From Nitrospinaceae bacterium (GTDB taxonomy: Bacteria > Nitrospinota > Nitrospinia > Nitrospinales > VA-1), in the NCBI GenBank assembly GCA_029261435.1, contig JAJDBI010000193.1, positions 1 through 13,565 on the forward strand: a stretch of 13,565 nt of DNA, read 5' to 3'. The position numbers and the translations under genes are program-made. The notes under the pieces were generated by a model. That model made no database searches. It had not been told where the DNA came from and saw only the letters and a list, made by a program, of their open reading frames with translations. Shown here piece by piece: positions 6,421 through 13,335 of the stretch (its first letter is position 1; each line of letters begins with the position of its first letter).

Positions 6421-6534
6421 TGCTGGACTCAGCTAAACGACGTAGAGCTAATGCTACAATACTGTTTTGGCTCCAGGTCGTTTACCTCTCACCCCGTTTG
6501 TCGAATTCCGTAAACGACCCAAAGCGGACATTCA
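6421..6534 (+). repeat. Modular intergenic repeat, copy 4 (expanded)
   Basis: TGCTGGACTCAGCTAAACGA at 6421-6440 is the second half of the hairpin module plus tail. TAAACGACCCAAAGCGGACA then TTCA at 6511-6534 is the 3' module, identical to copy 3 over 22 bases (AAACGACCCAAAGCGGACAT plus TC and A). About 70 unrelated bases lie between. Just left of it, CGCTATTGACCGATA (6401-6415) resembles parts of copy 5 and of 5048-5060. It lies between two convergent genes. Confidence 0.65.
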
Positions 6535-6551
6535 GGACAAACTTTGTTGCT

Positions 6552-6581
6552 AAAAAGGGCGAAGGCTATAAGCCCTCGCCC
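6552..6581 (-). terminator. Rho-independent terminator of the LamG-like gene
   Basis: On the minus strand GGGCGAGGGC, loop TTATA, GCCTTCGCCC (arms within 6557-6581) is followed by TTTTT (6556-6552). The stem has about nine G/C-rich pairs with one mismatch, and it starts 36 bases after the stop codon at 6617. This is a textbook intrinsic terminator. Confidence 0.8.
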
Positions 6582-6616
6582 GGTAACGATTAAAAAAGTT
6601 TAAATCTTAAATCAAC

Positions 6617-8299
6617 TTACCTCCATTCTAATCCCACGCCGTGCAGGTTCAGTTCTTTGTTGTTATCAGTCTCCACCTTCCATTTCATGCTCGTTCCTGC
6701 CGGTTGCGAAGATAGGTCAACCGTTCCTGTGTATAGTTTTCCTTTTTCAAAATCGCCGACTTCAGATAGTGTCACCTGAGCAACAGGATCATTCCCATCA
6801 CGACTGACAAAAGCCTTGAGGTCGGTGTTGGGGGTGATCGCATCCACATCTTCCGCCAATAAAAGAATGTTTGCGGCATTAGGTTGCGTCTTCGCCGTCT
6901 GCGAGTTGGAAACCAGAGTCATGTTGTCTGTGCCAGTTCCAGATGTGGGTATGGATGGAGGCGTCCCATCTGACAATCCTCCTCCATTTACGGTGAAGTT
7001 ACCACCGGAACCCAGATTTTCCTGCCATAGCGTAGTTGCTTTATTGAGATATATGATCGGCCGGTTTCCTGTTGGCAGAGTTCCCTTAAAACCGCTTGAT
7101 TCGTTAGGATCTGTAAGATCAACCGGGTTGCCACTGGCATCAATGAATTTTCTGCGATTTGCTTCAACTGAAATATCAATATACTCTTCAGCCATGTAAA
7201 ATTGGCCTATATCTGCATGAAGGTAATTAGCCGCATTATTAGTATTACGACCTATAGTAAGTGTACCTGTTGTTATATCCAAATCAGCGGCAGTTGGCCC
7301 CTTTGAAGGAACCAATGTCTCTACTGTGTCATTGATATAAAATTGAACAGCAGGAGTAACCCCATCAAAGGCAAGCATAACGTGCATTAGCCCATCAGAA
7401 GAAGTGAATGTATTTGTGGACTCTGCTACTAAAGCCTGCGTTGCACTGGCATCATCCTGAAGAAATATATCCCACTTATTATCAGCAGCTCTACGTATTA
7501 AAAGATTATTGTCACCGTTTGCCGTGATGTCCTGCAAGACTCCATCACCATCACTATTAAAGTCAATCCAGAAAGACCATGTAAACGCATCACCTTCGGT
7601 ACTGCCTAACGTACCATCTATGATTGTTAGATAATCATCAGTCCCATCAAAATTAACCATCGGGATTGGGACTCCAGCACTACCACCGGTGGGTGCATAA
7701 AAGTGGTTAGTGAAATCGCCCTGGGCGTTTGACGATGCTGCGCCGTTGATACCTGTACCCAGGTTAAACGCATCGACAATACCATCGATCATTTTTAGTG
7801 GGGATACGGTAGGAACGTTGTCAGCGGTGCGGTAAGCATTCAACAAAGCATTACTATTAAACAGCTGGTCACCGCTGGCCCATTCAAGGCCTCCGGAGGA
7901 ATCGGAGGTCAAGGCCTGCCCCTTCTGCCCCACACCCAAGCTGGTTTCATTTACACCATCATGGGTTAACAGATCTCCCTTGTTCGACAAGATCCCTGCT
8001 CCAGTTGCAGAAATGACGACATTATTTCCATCAGAAGAGTCAACATTGATACCAGTTCCGCTCACAATCTGCGCACCCAGAAAATCTGCCGTATCTGTAT
8101 CAGAAACTTTAACTTTTACATCAGTATTGGTATCGATGGATGAGATGGTGAGGGTGGAGTTGGGCCCAGCTGTGGCCGATAAACTGATATTCGCTCCTTC
8201 CTTCATGGTCAGTTGATCAGCTGAGACGGGAGCCCCGCCTGCCAGAATAAGAACCATCATCAAGCTCATTAATATGAATGTTGCTGATAATTTTCGCAC
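6617..8299 (-). CDS. Exported LamG-like protein with phage-fibre-like modules
   Basis: This encodes 560 residues with a signal peptide (residues 1-27, ending GGAPVSA). Residues ~85-145 include GDLLTHDGVNETSLGVGQKG then QALTSDSSGGLEWASG, the repeat-like wording seen in phage tail fibres and related adhesins. Residues ~190-385 look like a concanavalin A/LamG jelly roll (VNFDGTDDYLTI, FTWSFWIDF, LTIGRNTN, DIGQFYMAEEYID). The last ~100 residues (TDLKAFVSRDGNDPVAQVTL, GTSMKWKVETDNNKELNLHG) resemble C-terminal domains of marine phage structural proteins. It is low in cysteine and rich in Thr, Ser, Asn, Gly and Asp. A surface or secreted carbohydrate-binding adhesin is likely; no catalytic motif is visible. 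The start is GTG at 8299, eight bases after AGGAGG; an ATG nearer the ribosome site is out of frame. It ends with a strong terminator. Confidence 0.75.
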   Translation of the reverse strand: MRKLSATFILMSLMMVLILAGGAPVSADQLTMKEGANISLSATAGPNSTLTISSIDTNTDVKVKVSDTDTADFLGAQIVSGTGINVDSSDGNNVVISATGAGILSNKGDLLTHDGVNETSLGVGQKGQALTSDSSGGLEWASGDQLFNSNALLNAYRTADNVPTVSPLKMIDGIVDAFNLGTGINGAASSNAQGDFTNHFYAPTGGSAGVPIPMVNFDGTDDYLTIIDGTLGSTEGDAFTWSFWIDFNSDGDGVLQDITANGDNNLLIRRAADNKWDIFLQDDASATQALVAESTNTFTSSDGLMHVMLAFDGVTPAVQFYINDTVETLVPSKGPTAADLDITTGTLTIGRNTNNAANYLHADIGQFYMAEEYIDISVEANRRKFIDASGNPVDLTDPNESSGFKGTLPTGNRPIIYLNKATTLWQENLGSGGNFTVNGGGLSDGTPPSIPTSGTGTDNMTLVSNSQTAKTQPNAANILLLAEDVDAITPNTDLKAFVSRDGNDPVAQVTLSEVGDFEKGKLYTGTVDLSSQPAGTSMKWKVETDNNKELNLHGVGLEWR

Positions 8300-8498
8300 C
8301 GTTCATTCCTCCTCTAAAAGTATAAAAATATTTGGACTTGTATATCTTTTACGCTCACTCTTGTGCATGAACAAAAGAAATATTATTTCAGCCAAGGCTG
8401 ATTAAACCAGTCTGGGATTTTTCAATATGATTAGGAAGGAGAAATAAGGTGCAGATTTGAAGAAAATACCTAAATATGGTACTAAAGTGCAGTATTAC
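8300..8498. other. Intergenic leader of the LamG-like gene, no gene seen
   Basis: An A+T-rich stretch with the ribosome site AGGAGG for the gene at 8299 and the short palindrome TCAGCCAAGGCTGA at about 8388-8401. A GTG after AAGGAG (near 8448) opens only three codons, so no small gene is called. I see no confident promoter. Confidence 0.4.
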
Positions 8499-8578
8499 TG
8501 AATGTCCGCTATTAGCCGATAGCAGCCTTTAGGTGAGTTAAATTAGCTCCAGCCTCACACGGCGAATACAACGCTGGC
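8499..8578 (-). repeat. Modular intergenic repeat, copy 5 (reverse orientation)
   Basis: Read on minus it begins GCCAGCGT at 8578, passes GGCTGGAGCTAATTTAACTC, and ends ATAGCGGACATTCA at 8499, so it keeps the order hairpin module, spacer, 3' module seen in copies 2-4. The hairpin arms are further apart and diverged. It starts within three bases of the stop codon of the gene at 8580-8912, as copy 1 does with its own gene. Confidence 0.5.
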
Positions 8579-8579
8579 C

Positions 8580-8912
8580 TTAGCAAAACGGCTTGGAGCC
8601 AAGACGGAGTGAATCCAGAAACTCATTTATTCGACGATTATGTGGGTCCGTAGGGGCTTCATCTGTAACTTGATACGAGTGAAACTCATGCCATGTGTGG
8701 TCCAATTTCTCGATATGGTCCTCGAAATAAAGATCATGCAAGTTCGCCTTGGAAGCCTCAAAATATAACCGATCAATTAACACTTCTTCTGTCGCTGATA
8801 TCAACTCATCAATTGCCATTGAGTTGGGATTTTGAAAAATGACTTCTCCCCATTTTTTGTAATTTCCATAATCCCGATAAAGATACTCAAATTTAATATT
8901 CATAAAGGTCAT
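8580..8912 (-). CDS. Conserved-looking hypothetical protein, distal gene of a two-gene unit
   Basis: This encodes 110 residues. I do not recognise a named domain, but the wording (FEYLYRDYGNYKKWGEVIFQ, LISATEEVLIDRLYFEA, DHTWHEFHSYQVTDEAPTDP) is like small cytoplasmic proteins I associate with accessory regions. It is acidic, soluble, and has four histidines and two tryptophans. The ATG at 8912 is preferred over a TTG at 8918 because AGAGG sits seven bases before it and only two or three before the TTG. The upstream gene's TGA (8915-8917) lies inside this ribosome site region, so the two are translationally coupled. Base composition is A+T-rich like the neighbouring island genes. No function is claimed. 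Confidence 0.6.
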   Translation of the reverse strand: MTFMNIKFEYLYRDYGNYKKWGEVIFQNPNSMAIDELISATEEVLIDRLYFEASKANLHDLYFEDHIEKLDHTWHEFHSYQVTDEAPTDPHNRRINEFLDSLRLGSKPFC

Positions 8913-8914
8913 TT

Positions 8915-9322
8915 TCAATCCTCTATTGCTCCTTCTCTCCGCTGGTGGCAGACCTCTTTCAGTTCAACGAGAGCGCTGAGAATGCCAGAAACCTCAGCGA
9001 TGAAGAAGTTAGGGTCGGCCAGGTTTTCAGCCGCTTGGGCAATCACCTCCTCGATGGGAGGAGGTATTACAACATTGGGTTGTTCATCCAACCAATAGAA
9101 CCGATTCATTGAATTCAATTCCCGGCTGGTGGCAGAAAGTTCTCCGAGGAGGCGACTCAACGCTTCATCGACATCGACCATAAACAGACGGCCATCTCCT
9201 TCCGAGTTTTTGACTAGCTGAGTGACGATGTAAATGTACCCGCTGATAGACCCAGAATGTCTTAACACTCCTTCCAGATAACATTCGCTGATCCCCTGCT
9301 CGGTTTTGAAGTTATATTTCAA
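8915..9322 (-). CDS. Hypothetical protein, first gene of a two-gene unit
   Basis: This encodes 135 residues from a TTG at 9322. That start is chosen because AAGGAGGT, an almost perfect ribosome site, ends five bases before it; a TTG 14 codons upstream (9364) has none. The protein begins KYNFKTEQGISECYLEGVLR and looks like an alpha+beta protein: beta-rich first third (GSISGYIYIVTQLV, GRLFMVDVDEALSR), then helices (LLGELSATSRELN, IEEVIAQAAENLAD, VSGILSALVELKEVCHQ). There is no signal peptide, membrane helix or catalytic motif that I recognise. It is coupled to the gene at 8580-8912 and divergent from the C-like regulator at 9443, with the GACT/AGTC sites between them, so it may share that control. 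Function unknown. Confidence 0.6.
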   Translation of the reverse strand: MKYNFKTEQGISECYLEGVLRHSGSISGYIYIVTQLVKNSEGDGRLFMVDVDEALSRLLGELSATSRELNSMNRFYWLDEQPNVVIPPPIEEVIAQAAENLADPNFFIAEVSGILSALVELKEVCHQRREGAIED

Positions 9323-9393
9323 ATTGACCTCCTTTGCGGAAGAACTCTTTGTCCCACTCAACAATCTTTACTAAATTACCCTACCACAAACTT

Positions 9394-9425
9394 AGACTAT
9401 AGTCTATGGACTGTTTGGATAGTCT
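9394..9425. promoter_or_regulatory. C-box-like operator upstream of the small HTH gene
   Basis: AGACTATAGTCT (9394-9405) is a perfect 12-base palindrome. It is followed by GACT (9409-9412) and ATAGTCT (9419-9425), giving two GACT...AGTC sites in tandem. GACT/AGTC half-sites are the hallmark of operators bound by controller (C) proteins of restriction-modification systems, where a high-affinity distal and a weaker proximal site make a switch; spacing here differs somewhat from the best-known examples. TATAGT at 9398-9403 inside the first palindrome could be a -10. It sits 18 bases before the regulator's ATG and 72 bases from the divergent TTG. Confidence 0.6.
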
Positions 9426-9442
9426 CTTCTATCCTCAAATTT

Positions 9443-9652
9443 ATGTTCGGAGAAGAGTTAAAAAAAGCCAGGAAAAAAGCCAAGCTGACCCAAGAAGCAT
9501 TAGCTGGTTTAGCCAATGTTCATCCCACCTATATCAGTCATCTAGAAAACAATAAAAAATCTCCCACTTTGGACACACTTTTTCGGATTTGTGAACCACT
9601 TGGAATCTCTGCATCCAAATTAATTGCCAAAGTAGAAAAGATAAATGAATGA
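9443..9652 (+). CDS. Small HTH regulator, controller (C) protein-like
   Basis: This encodes 69 residues, almost all one Cro/C1 helix-turn-helix (residues 4-64): ELKKARKKAKLTQEALAGLA, then HPTYISHLENNKKSPTLDTL. The lack of any effector domain, the size, and the YISHLE recognition helix match C proteins of restriction-modification systems, which bind as dimers to GACT/AGTC operators and time nuclease expression. The operator just upstream supports this. No Shine-Dalgarno precedes the ATG at 9443, as in many C genes, which are often leaderless. The next full gene is an HNH nuclease 95 bases on, and a 21-codon frame overlaps the stop as ATGA. An ordinary XRE repressor is the alternative; operator and neighbour favour the C-type reading. 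Confidence 0.75.
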   Translation: MFGEELKKARKKAKLTQEALAGLANVHPTYISHLENNKKSPTLDTLFRICEPLGISASKLIAKVEKINE

Positions 9653-9747
9653 ATAAGGATGGAATATTTTCACTAATTCTTGAAGCCCCATTCGATGCGA
9701 TCAACTACTCTTAAAGAATTAAGCCACGTATACATAGACCGAATTTC

Positions 9748-10446
9748 ATGATTAAACCCGGCGATGTAATTCCATATCTAAAAATGTGCCAGGAAGAAGG
9801 AGGTATTAATCTTCAGCGGGGAATGAATTTCCGCCTTCGTGGAGGTTTTTCTATAATTTTGATGAGCCTTCGCCCAGATGCTCCATATGCCGATGAAGTT
9901 ATTAACGAAGGAAAAACTCTTATCTATGAAGGTCATAACATTAGAAAGACCAAGGGCGCCCCGGACCCTAAATCTGTGGATCAACCTTCCCAATACCCAG
10001 GTGGCTCTATAACCGAGAATGGTCTTTTCTACAACAAGGCTGAAGAATTTAAAAAAAATGAGAAGGACGCTGAAATAGTTAAAGTTTATGAAAAAATAAG
10101 AAAAGGAATTTGGGTCTACAATGGTTTATTCAAGTTGGTAGACGCTTGGATAAAATCCGATGGAAAAAGAAATGTATTCAATTTCAAATTAGAGGTGACC
10201 CAATATGAAGAAGAACAAGAGGAAAAATATATAGCTGATTTAGATCATAATAGGATAATACCCTCACAAATCAAATATGAAGTCTGGGTAAGAGATAGTG
10301 GAAAATGCGTTAAATGTGAAAGTGAAGACAATTTGCATTATGATCATATATTGCCATACTCAAAAGGCGGTTCTTCTTTGGTTGCAGAAAATATCCAAAT
10401 ATTATGTGCAAGACATAATTTAGCAAAAAGCAATAAAATTGAATGA
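9748..10446 (+). CDS. SRA-like/HNH endonuclease, probable modification-dependent restriction enzyme
   Basis: This encodes 232 residues. Residues ~20-150 resemble the SRA (YDG) domain that flips out 5-methylcytosine: ADEVINEGKTLIYEGHNI, DQPSQYP, LFYNKAEEF, and the typical ending WVYNGLFKLVDAWIKSDGKR then NVFNFKLEV. Residues 172-230 are an HNH nuclease: zinc Cys187/Cys190 and Cys220/His223 (CVKC, CARHN), catalytic His200 in HYDHILPYSKGG, Asn215 in AENIQILC. SRA-HNH proteins are known Type IV-like enzymes that cut modified DNA, so no companion methyltransferase is needed, and none is seen. The gene is clearly A+T-rich compared with flanking genes. No Shine-Dalgarno precedes the ATG at 9748. It follows the C-like regulator, most likely its controller. 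Nuclease function is strong; the modified base recognised is inferred from the fold only. Confidence 0.78.
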   Translation: MIKPGDVIPYLKMCQEEGGINLQRGMNFRLRGGFSIILMSLRPDAPYADEVINEGKTLIYEGHNIRKTKGAPDPKSVDQPSQYPGGSITENGLFYNKAEEFKKNEKDAEIVKVYEKIRKGIWVYNGLFKLVDAWIKSDGKRNVFNFKLEVTQYEEEQEEKYIADLDHNRIIPSQIKYEVWVRDSGKCVKCESEDNLHYDHILPYSKGGSSLVAENIQILCARHNLAKSNKIE

Positions 10447-10502
10447 TATCGAATTTTTTCAACTATTGCTGAGGGTGAAAACTCTGGCCCTCCGCCGAGG
10501 AG

Positions 10503-12614
10503 CTACCCCGCGAAGGTGGGCATCGTTGCCAGTTTTTTCCATTTGTTGAAGTAGTAGCGGATTCTTCCGTCTTTGGTGGGGTAGATTTTTTCGTACTTCT
10601 TTTCCCCGCCCTCTTCTGTCTCGACAATCACTATTTTTTTATCGAGTAGCTGGGTGGATTTTGCCACGTATAGAAATGTATAAGGCTGGTCTCTTGCGAT
10701 CATGCGGTGCAGCTCACGCGCCATTTTGATCTGTTTCTCCCGGTCGTATTCGCGACGTATTCTTGTTATCAGTCTATCTGCCTCGGCATTTTTATAGCCG
10801 ACGAAGTTCAGCTGCTGGGGGCCTGCCTGGCTTGAGTGCCAGATCTGGTATAAATCCGGGTCGATGCCCATGCTCCAGCCCAGCACCAGCGCATCGTATT
10901 TGAGAGCGTTCACAAAATCTTTGAGGAACACGGCCCACTCGAACAGTTGCGTGTTGCATTTGATGCCGATTTTGCGCCAGCTCTCCTGCACGATGGTGAG
11001 AATGTTTTTGCGTACAGGATTGCCACTGTTGGTGATGAGATTGAACTCGAAGATCTTGCCGTCTTTTTCCAGCCAGCCATCGGCATTCTTCTTCCAGCCT
11101 TTTGCGTTCAGCATTGCCAGTGCGCCTTCGGGGTCATAAGGCAGGGGTTTGATTTCAGGGTCGTACCAGTCGGTGATTTTCGGGTATGGGCCGGTCACCC
11201 TCTCCCCTTCCCCGTAAAGGATGTATTGAATGATCGGATCGATATCGATCGCCATACCCAGAGCCACGCGCACATCTCTATCGGCAAATAAAGGATTTCG
11301 CAGGTTATAGCCGATATAGGAATAAAAATAGCCGAGGCTGGAAAAGCTCTGGTATTTTTCGTCGGTGGAAAACCGCGCCACCTGATGCGGTTGCACCGAG
11401 TAGTTATCGACCGCCCCGGCATAGAACTCCATCTCCTGAGTCAGGCTGTCGGGAATGATGCGCATGACATATTCTTCATATTCAGGTGCGCCATCCCAAT
11501 AGTTCTCGTTACGAACAAGGCGTATCTGCTCGTCAGACTTCCACTCAGCCAGCTTGAACGGCCCTGTACCGATGGGTTCACGACCAAAATTACTATCTCT
11601 AAGGGTGAAGACCTCCGGGTCACGCCCTCTTGCTTTGGCCTCTTCGATTAGTTTTTCGCGGGTGAGCAAATGTTCCGGCAAAATGCCCATAGCCCAGGAA
11701 CCGATAGCCGGTGAGAACAGACATTTGTAGGTGAAGCGGATTTTATGCGACCCCAGCACCTGTGCGCTTTTAACCGGCTCGTAATCGGACTTTCTCGGGG
11801 ACGTGCCCTTCGGGTCCATGATCGAATTAAAGGTGAACAGCACGTCACCGGAATCAAATGGATGGCCATCGTGAAAGGTCACATCTTTTCTCAAATCAAA
11901 AACGATGACAGGATTGTGCTCAATCAGTGGCAGTATTTCGTTGTAATGCGATTGCAGTTTTTCCTGTTGTGAGGGTTCGTCAGCCCGGACAAACTGGTCG
12001 TAGGGGAATTTTGCGAAATAGTCTTCACCCAGCCATTGTTTGATGGGTTCAAAGAAATCCTGATCAATATTATGGAGGGTGAATTTCAGGCGCAGCGGCT
12101 GGTGAAGGGTGTAGGCAATTTTATGAGGCTCGGCTTTCACGTCCGATTGAGGGATTTCTATCTCCCTTTGCACGGTTTTTCCCGGTAAGACTTCGACGAA
12201 ACGCAGGTTTTTAGTCCATTCCGTGTTGTGCTGAAGTGCGTCAAGAAGAGTGTCGGGCCAGTCCACATCCCCCTCAGAAACCTTGCCTCCGGGTAAAAAG
12301 GCCGATGTGTTAAGTGTCAGGGTTGCTTCTTCAAATTGAGTCCACGATTCGGCGAGCCTTGGGCGGTATTTCAGGTTATGGTCTAGATCTATTAAACCAT
12401 CAAAAACCAGCTCATTGATAGAGCTGGATGAGCTGTCAGCACTTAAAGTGGGGTTCAATATATGAGCGTCAGCGCTGGAGCCCTGGACATATTTGACCAG
12501 TCTGGTGGGGTTGCCCACCGCCTGTTTATCGTAAGTGGGCACCCAGAAAAAGGATTGCGCGAGGAACAGGATCAACGCTATGGGAAAATAGATAAGAATT
12601 TTTTTGACAATCAT
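10503..12614 (-). CDS. Membrane-anchored family 5 extracellular solute-binding protein
   Basis: This encodes 703 residues. One N-terminal hydrophobic helix (residues ~5-24) without a lipobox cysteine suggests an uncleaved anchor with the body in the periplasm. The fold is the peptide/nickel-binding SBP_bac_5 type. N-terminal marks are LNPTLSADS, ELVFDGLIDLD and RPRLAESW. The signature LRKDVTFHDGHPFDSGDVLF (241-260) follows, then EPIGTGPFKLAEWKSDEQIR, NYWDGAPEYEEYVMRIIPD, RNPLFADRDVRVALGMAID and NFVGYKNAEADRLI. About 135 residues at ~100-235 are inserted between LAESW and the signature, explaining the length against 500-600 usually. Such proteins bind oligopeptides or other ligands for an ABC importer, but no permease or ATPase gene is beside it. 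It has no clear Shine-Dalgarno. It is convergent with the nuclease gene, 56 bases apart. Confidence 0.85.
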   Translation of the reverse strand: MIVKKILIYFPIALILFLAQSFFWVPTYDKQAVGNPTRLVKYVQGSSADAHILNPTLSADSSSSSINELVFDGLIDLDHNLKYRPRLAESWTQFEEATLTLNTSAFLPGGKVSEGDVDWPDTLLDALQHNTEWTKNLRFVEVLPGKTVQREIEIPQSDVKAEPHKIAYTLHQPLRLKFTLHNIDQDFFEPIKQWLGEDYFAKFPYDQFVRADEPSQQEKLQSHYNEILPLIEHNPVIVFDLRKDVTFHDGHPFDSGDVLFTFNSIMDPKGTSPRKSDYEPVKSAQVLGSHKIRFTYKCLFSPAIGSWAMGILPEHLLTREKLIEEAKARGRDPEVFTLRDSNFGREPIGTGPFKLAEWKSDEQIRLVRNENYWDGAPEYEEYVMRIIPDSLTQEMEFYAGAVDNYSVQPHQVARFSTDEKYQSFSSLGYFYSYIGYNLRNPLFADRDVRVALGMAIDIDPIIQYILYGEGERVTGPYPKITDWYDPEIKPLPYDPEGALAMLNAKGWKKNADGWLEKDGKIFEFNLITNSGNPVRKNILTIVQESWRKIGIKCNTQLFEWAVFLKDFVNALKYDALVLGWSMGIDPDLYQIWHSSQAGPQQLNFVGYKNAEADRLITRIRREYDREKQIKMARELHRMIARDQPYTFLYVAKSTQLLDKKIVIVETEEGGEKKYEKIYPTKDGRIRYYFNKWKKLATMPTFAG

Positions 12615-12920
12615 GCTGAAATCATATCAAATCAATAGAGCAAACAGGGTTAATTTTCGCCCGAAAAGAGCCGATAGAAGGAACAGGCCAATTACTTGTA
12701 AAACTTTGTGTATCAATGGAAAAGCTGCTATTTTACAGCAGTATTCGTAAATCGGATTGTTTTCCAAAAAAAATCTTGACTTGGTCTGTATTTGACTATA
12801 GTTTGGAGCACCTTTCAGGAGCTTGGCTCCGTGGGAACCTTTTAAATTCAAAACGTAATTTTGCATTTATATATAGTTAAATTCTTTTGAGATCATTAAC
12901 CACTTAGAAGGAAAAACAAG
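12615..12920. other. 306-base intergenic region before the ferredoxin gene
   Basis: It separates divergent genes. It holds a likely ferredoxin promoter (12776-12802) and the leader hairpin GGAGC-TTG-GCTCC (12818-12830), followed by A+T-rich sequence with TATATATAG near 12871. An 80-codon minus-strand frame crosses it, but its sequence looks non-coding and it overlaps the promoter, so no gene is called. Confidence 0.5.
12776..12802 (+). promoter_or_regulatory. Probable ferredoxin promoter
   Basis: TTGACT (12776-12781) and TATAGT (12797-12802) are separated by 15 bases, one or two short of ideal. Transcription would begin near 12809, giving a leader of about 110 bases that includes a five-pair hairpin at 12818-12830. 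The stretch TTTGACTATAGT also resembles the C-box palindrome at 9394, probably by chance. Confidence 0.4.
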
Positions 12921-13247
12921 ATGGCAACACTAATTACCGACGAATGTATCAACTGTGGCGTATGTGAACCGGAATGTCCCAACACTGCAATCACCGAAGG
13001 CGAAGATTTCTATGAAATTGAAGCGGACCTGTGTACAGAATGTGTAGGATTTCATGGCGAAGAAGCCTGTCAGGAAGTTTGTCCGGTTGACTGCTGTATC
13101 CCCGACGAAGACAAAAGAGAAACAGAAGAAGAGTTGCTGGAGAAAGCCAAAAAAATTCATCCGGAAGAAACTTTCCCGGCTCTTGCTGAATTGACCAACG
13201 AAACTTCTCTTTTCCAGAATCCTGATCGGAAAAACGCAGGCCTGTAA
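12921..13247 (+). CDS. 2[4Fe-4S] ferredoxin, YfhL/Alvin type
   Basis: This encodes 108 residues. Cluster cysteines are Cys9, 12, 15 and 54 for one site (CINCGVCEPECP) and Cys38, 41, 50 with Cys19 for the other (CTECVGFHGEEACQEVCPVD). The eight-residue spacing between Cys41 and Cys50, the additional Cys58 and the long C-terminal helix are marks of the Allochromatium vinosum (Alvin) subfamily, to which E. coli YfhL belongs. These are cytosolic, very low-potential electron carriers. Here the C-terminal extension of ~45 residues is somewhat longer than usual (KIHPEETFPALAELTNETSL). AAGGA lies about eight bases before the ATG. It is monocistronic, with its own promoter and a strong terminator. The redox partner is not indicated by neighbours. 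Confidence 0.9.
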   Translation: MATLITDECINCGVCEPECPNTAITEGEDFYEIEADLCTECVGFHGEEACQEVCPVDCCIPDEDKRETEEELLEKAKKIHPEETFPALAELTNETSLFQNPDRKNAGL

Positions 13248-13259
13248 TTCTCAAATATT

Positions 13260-13310
13260 CGGACTCTGGACTTGAGCAGGGCTCAACCAGAGTCCGTTTC
13301 TTTTCTTTAA
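13260..13310 (+). terminator. Rho-independent terminator of the ferredoxin gene
   Basis: CGGACTCTGG (13260-13269) pairs perfectly with CCAGAGTCCG (13287-13296), and an inner TTGAGC/GCTCAA stem (13272-13277, 13281-13286) extends it, with a two-base bulge and an AGG loop. A T-rich run TTTCTTTTCTTT follows. It starts 13 bases after the ferredoxin stop. Confidence 0.9.
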
Positions 13311-13335
13311 AAGATGCGTGATGCAACACTAGTCC

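Noticed and set aside
6816..7199. 127-codon plus frame inside the LamG-like gene
   Set aside because: Antisense shadow of a long gene with signal peptide, ribosome site and terminator.
8448..8502. AAGGAG followed by GTG, and a short TTG frame ending at the repeat
   Set aside because: The GTG frame stops after three codons and the TTG frame gives only 14 residues; no support for a gene.
1493..8578. CRISPR array or insertion-sequence explanation for the repeats
   Set aside because: Copies are kilobases apart, of unequal length and orientation, with no spacers, cas genes, transposase or clear target duplications.
10447..10502. GAGGG...CCCTC inverted repeat between convergent genes as a terminator
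   Set aside because: Five-pair stem with a long loop and no T-run next to it on either strand.
12627..12866. 79-codon open frame on minus upstream of the binding-protein gene
   Set aside because: It covers the ferredoxin promoter and leader, shows no domain pattern and has no convincing ribosome site.
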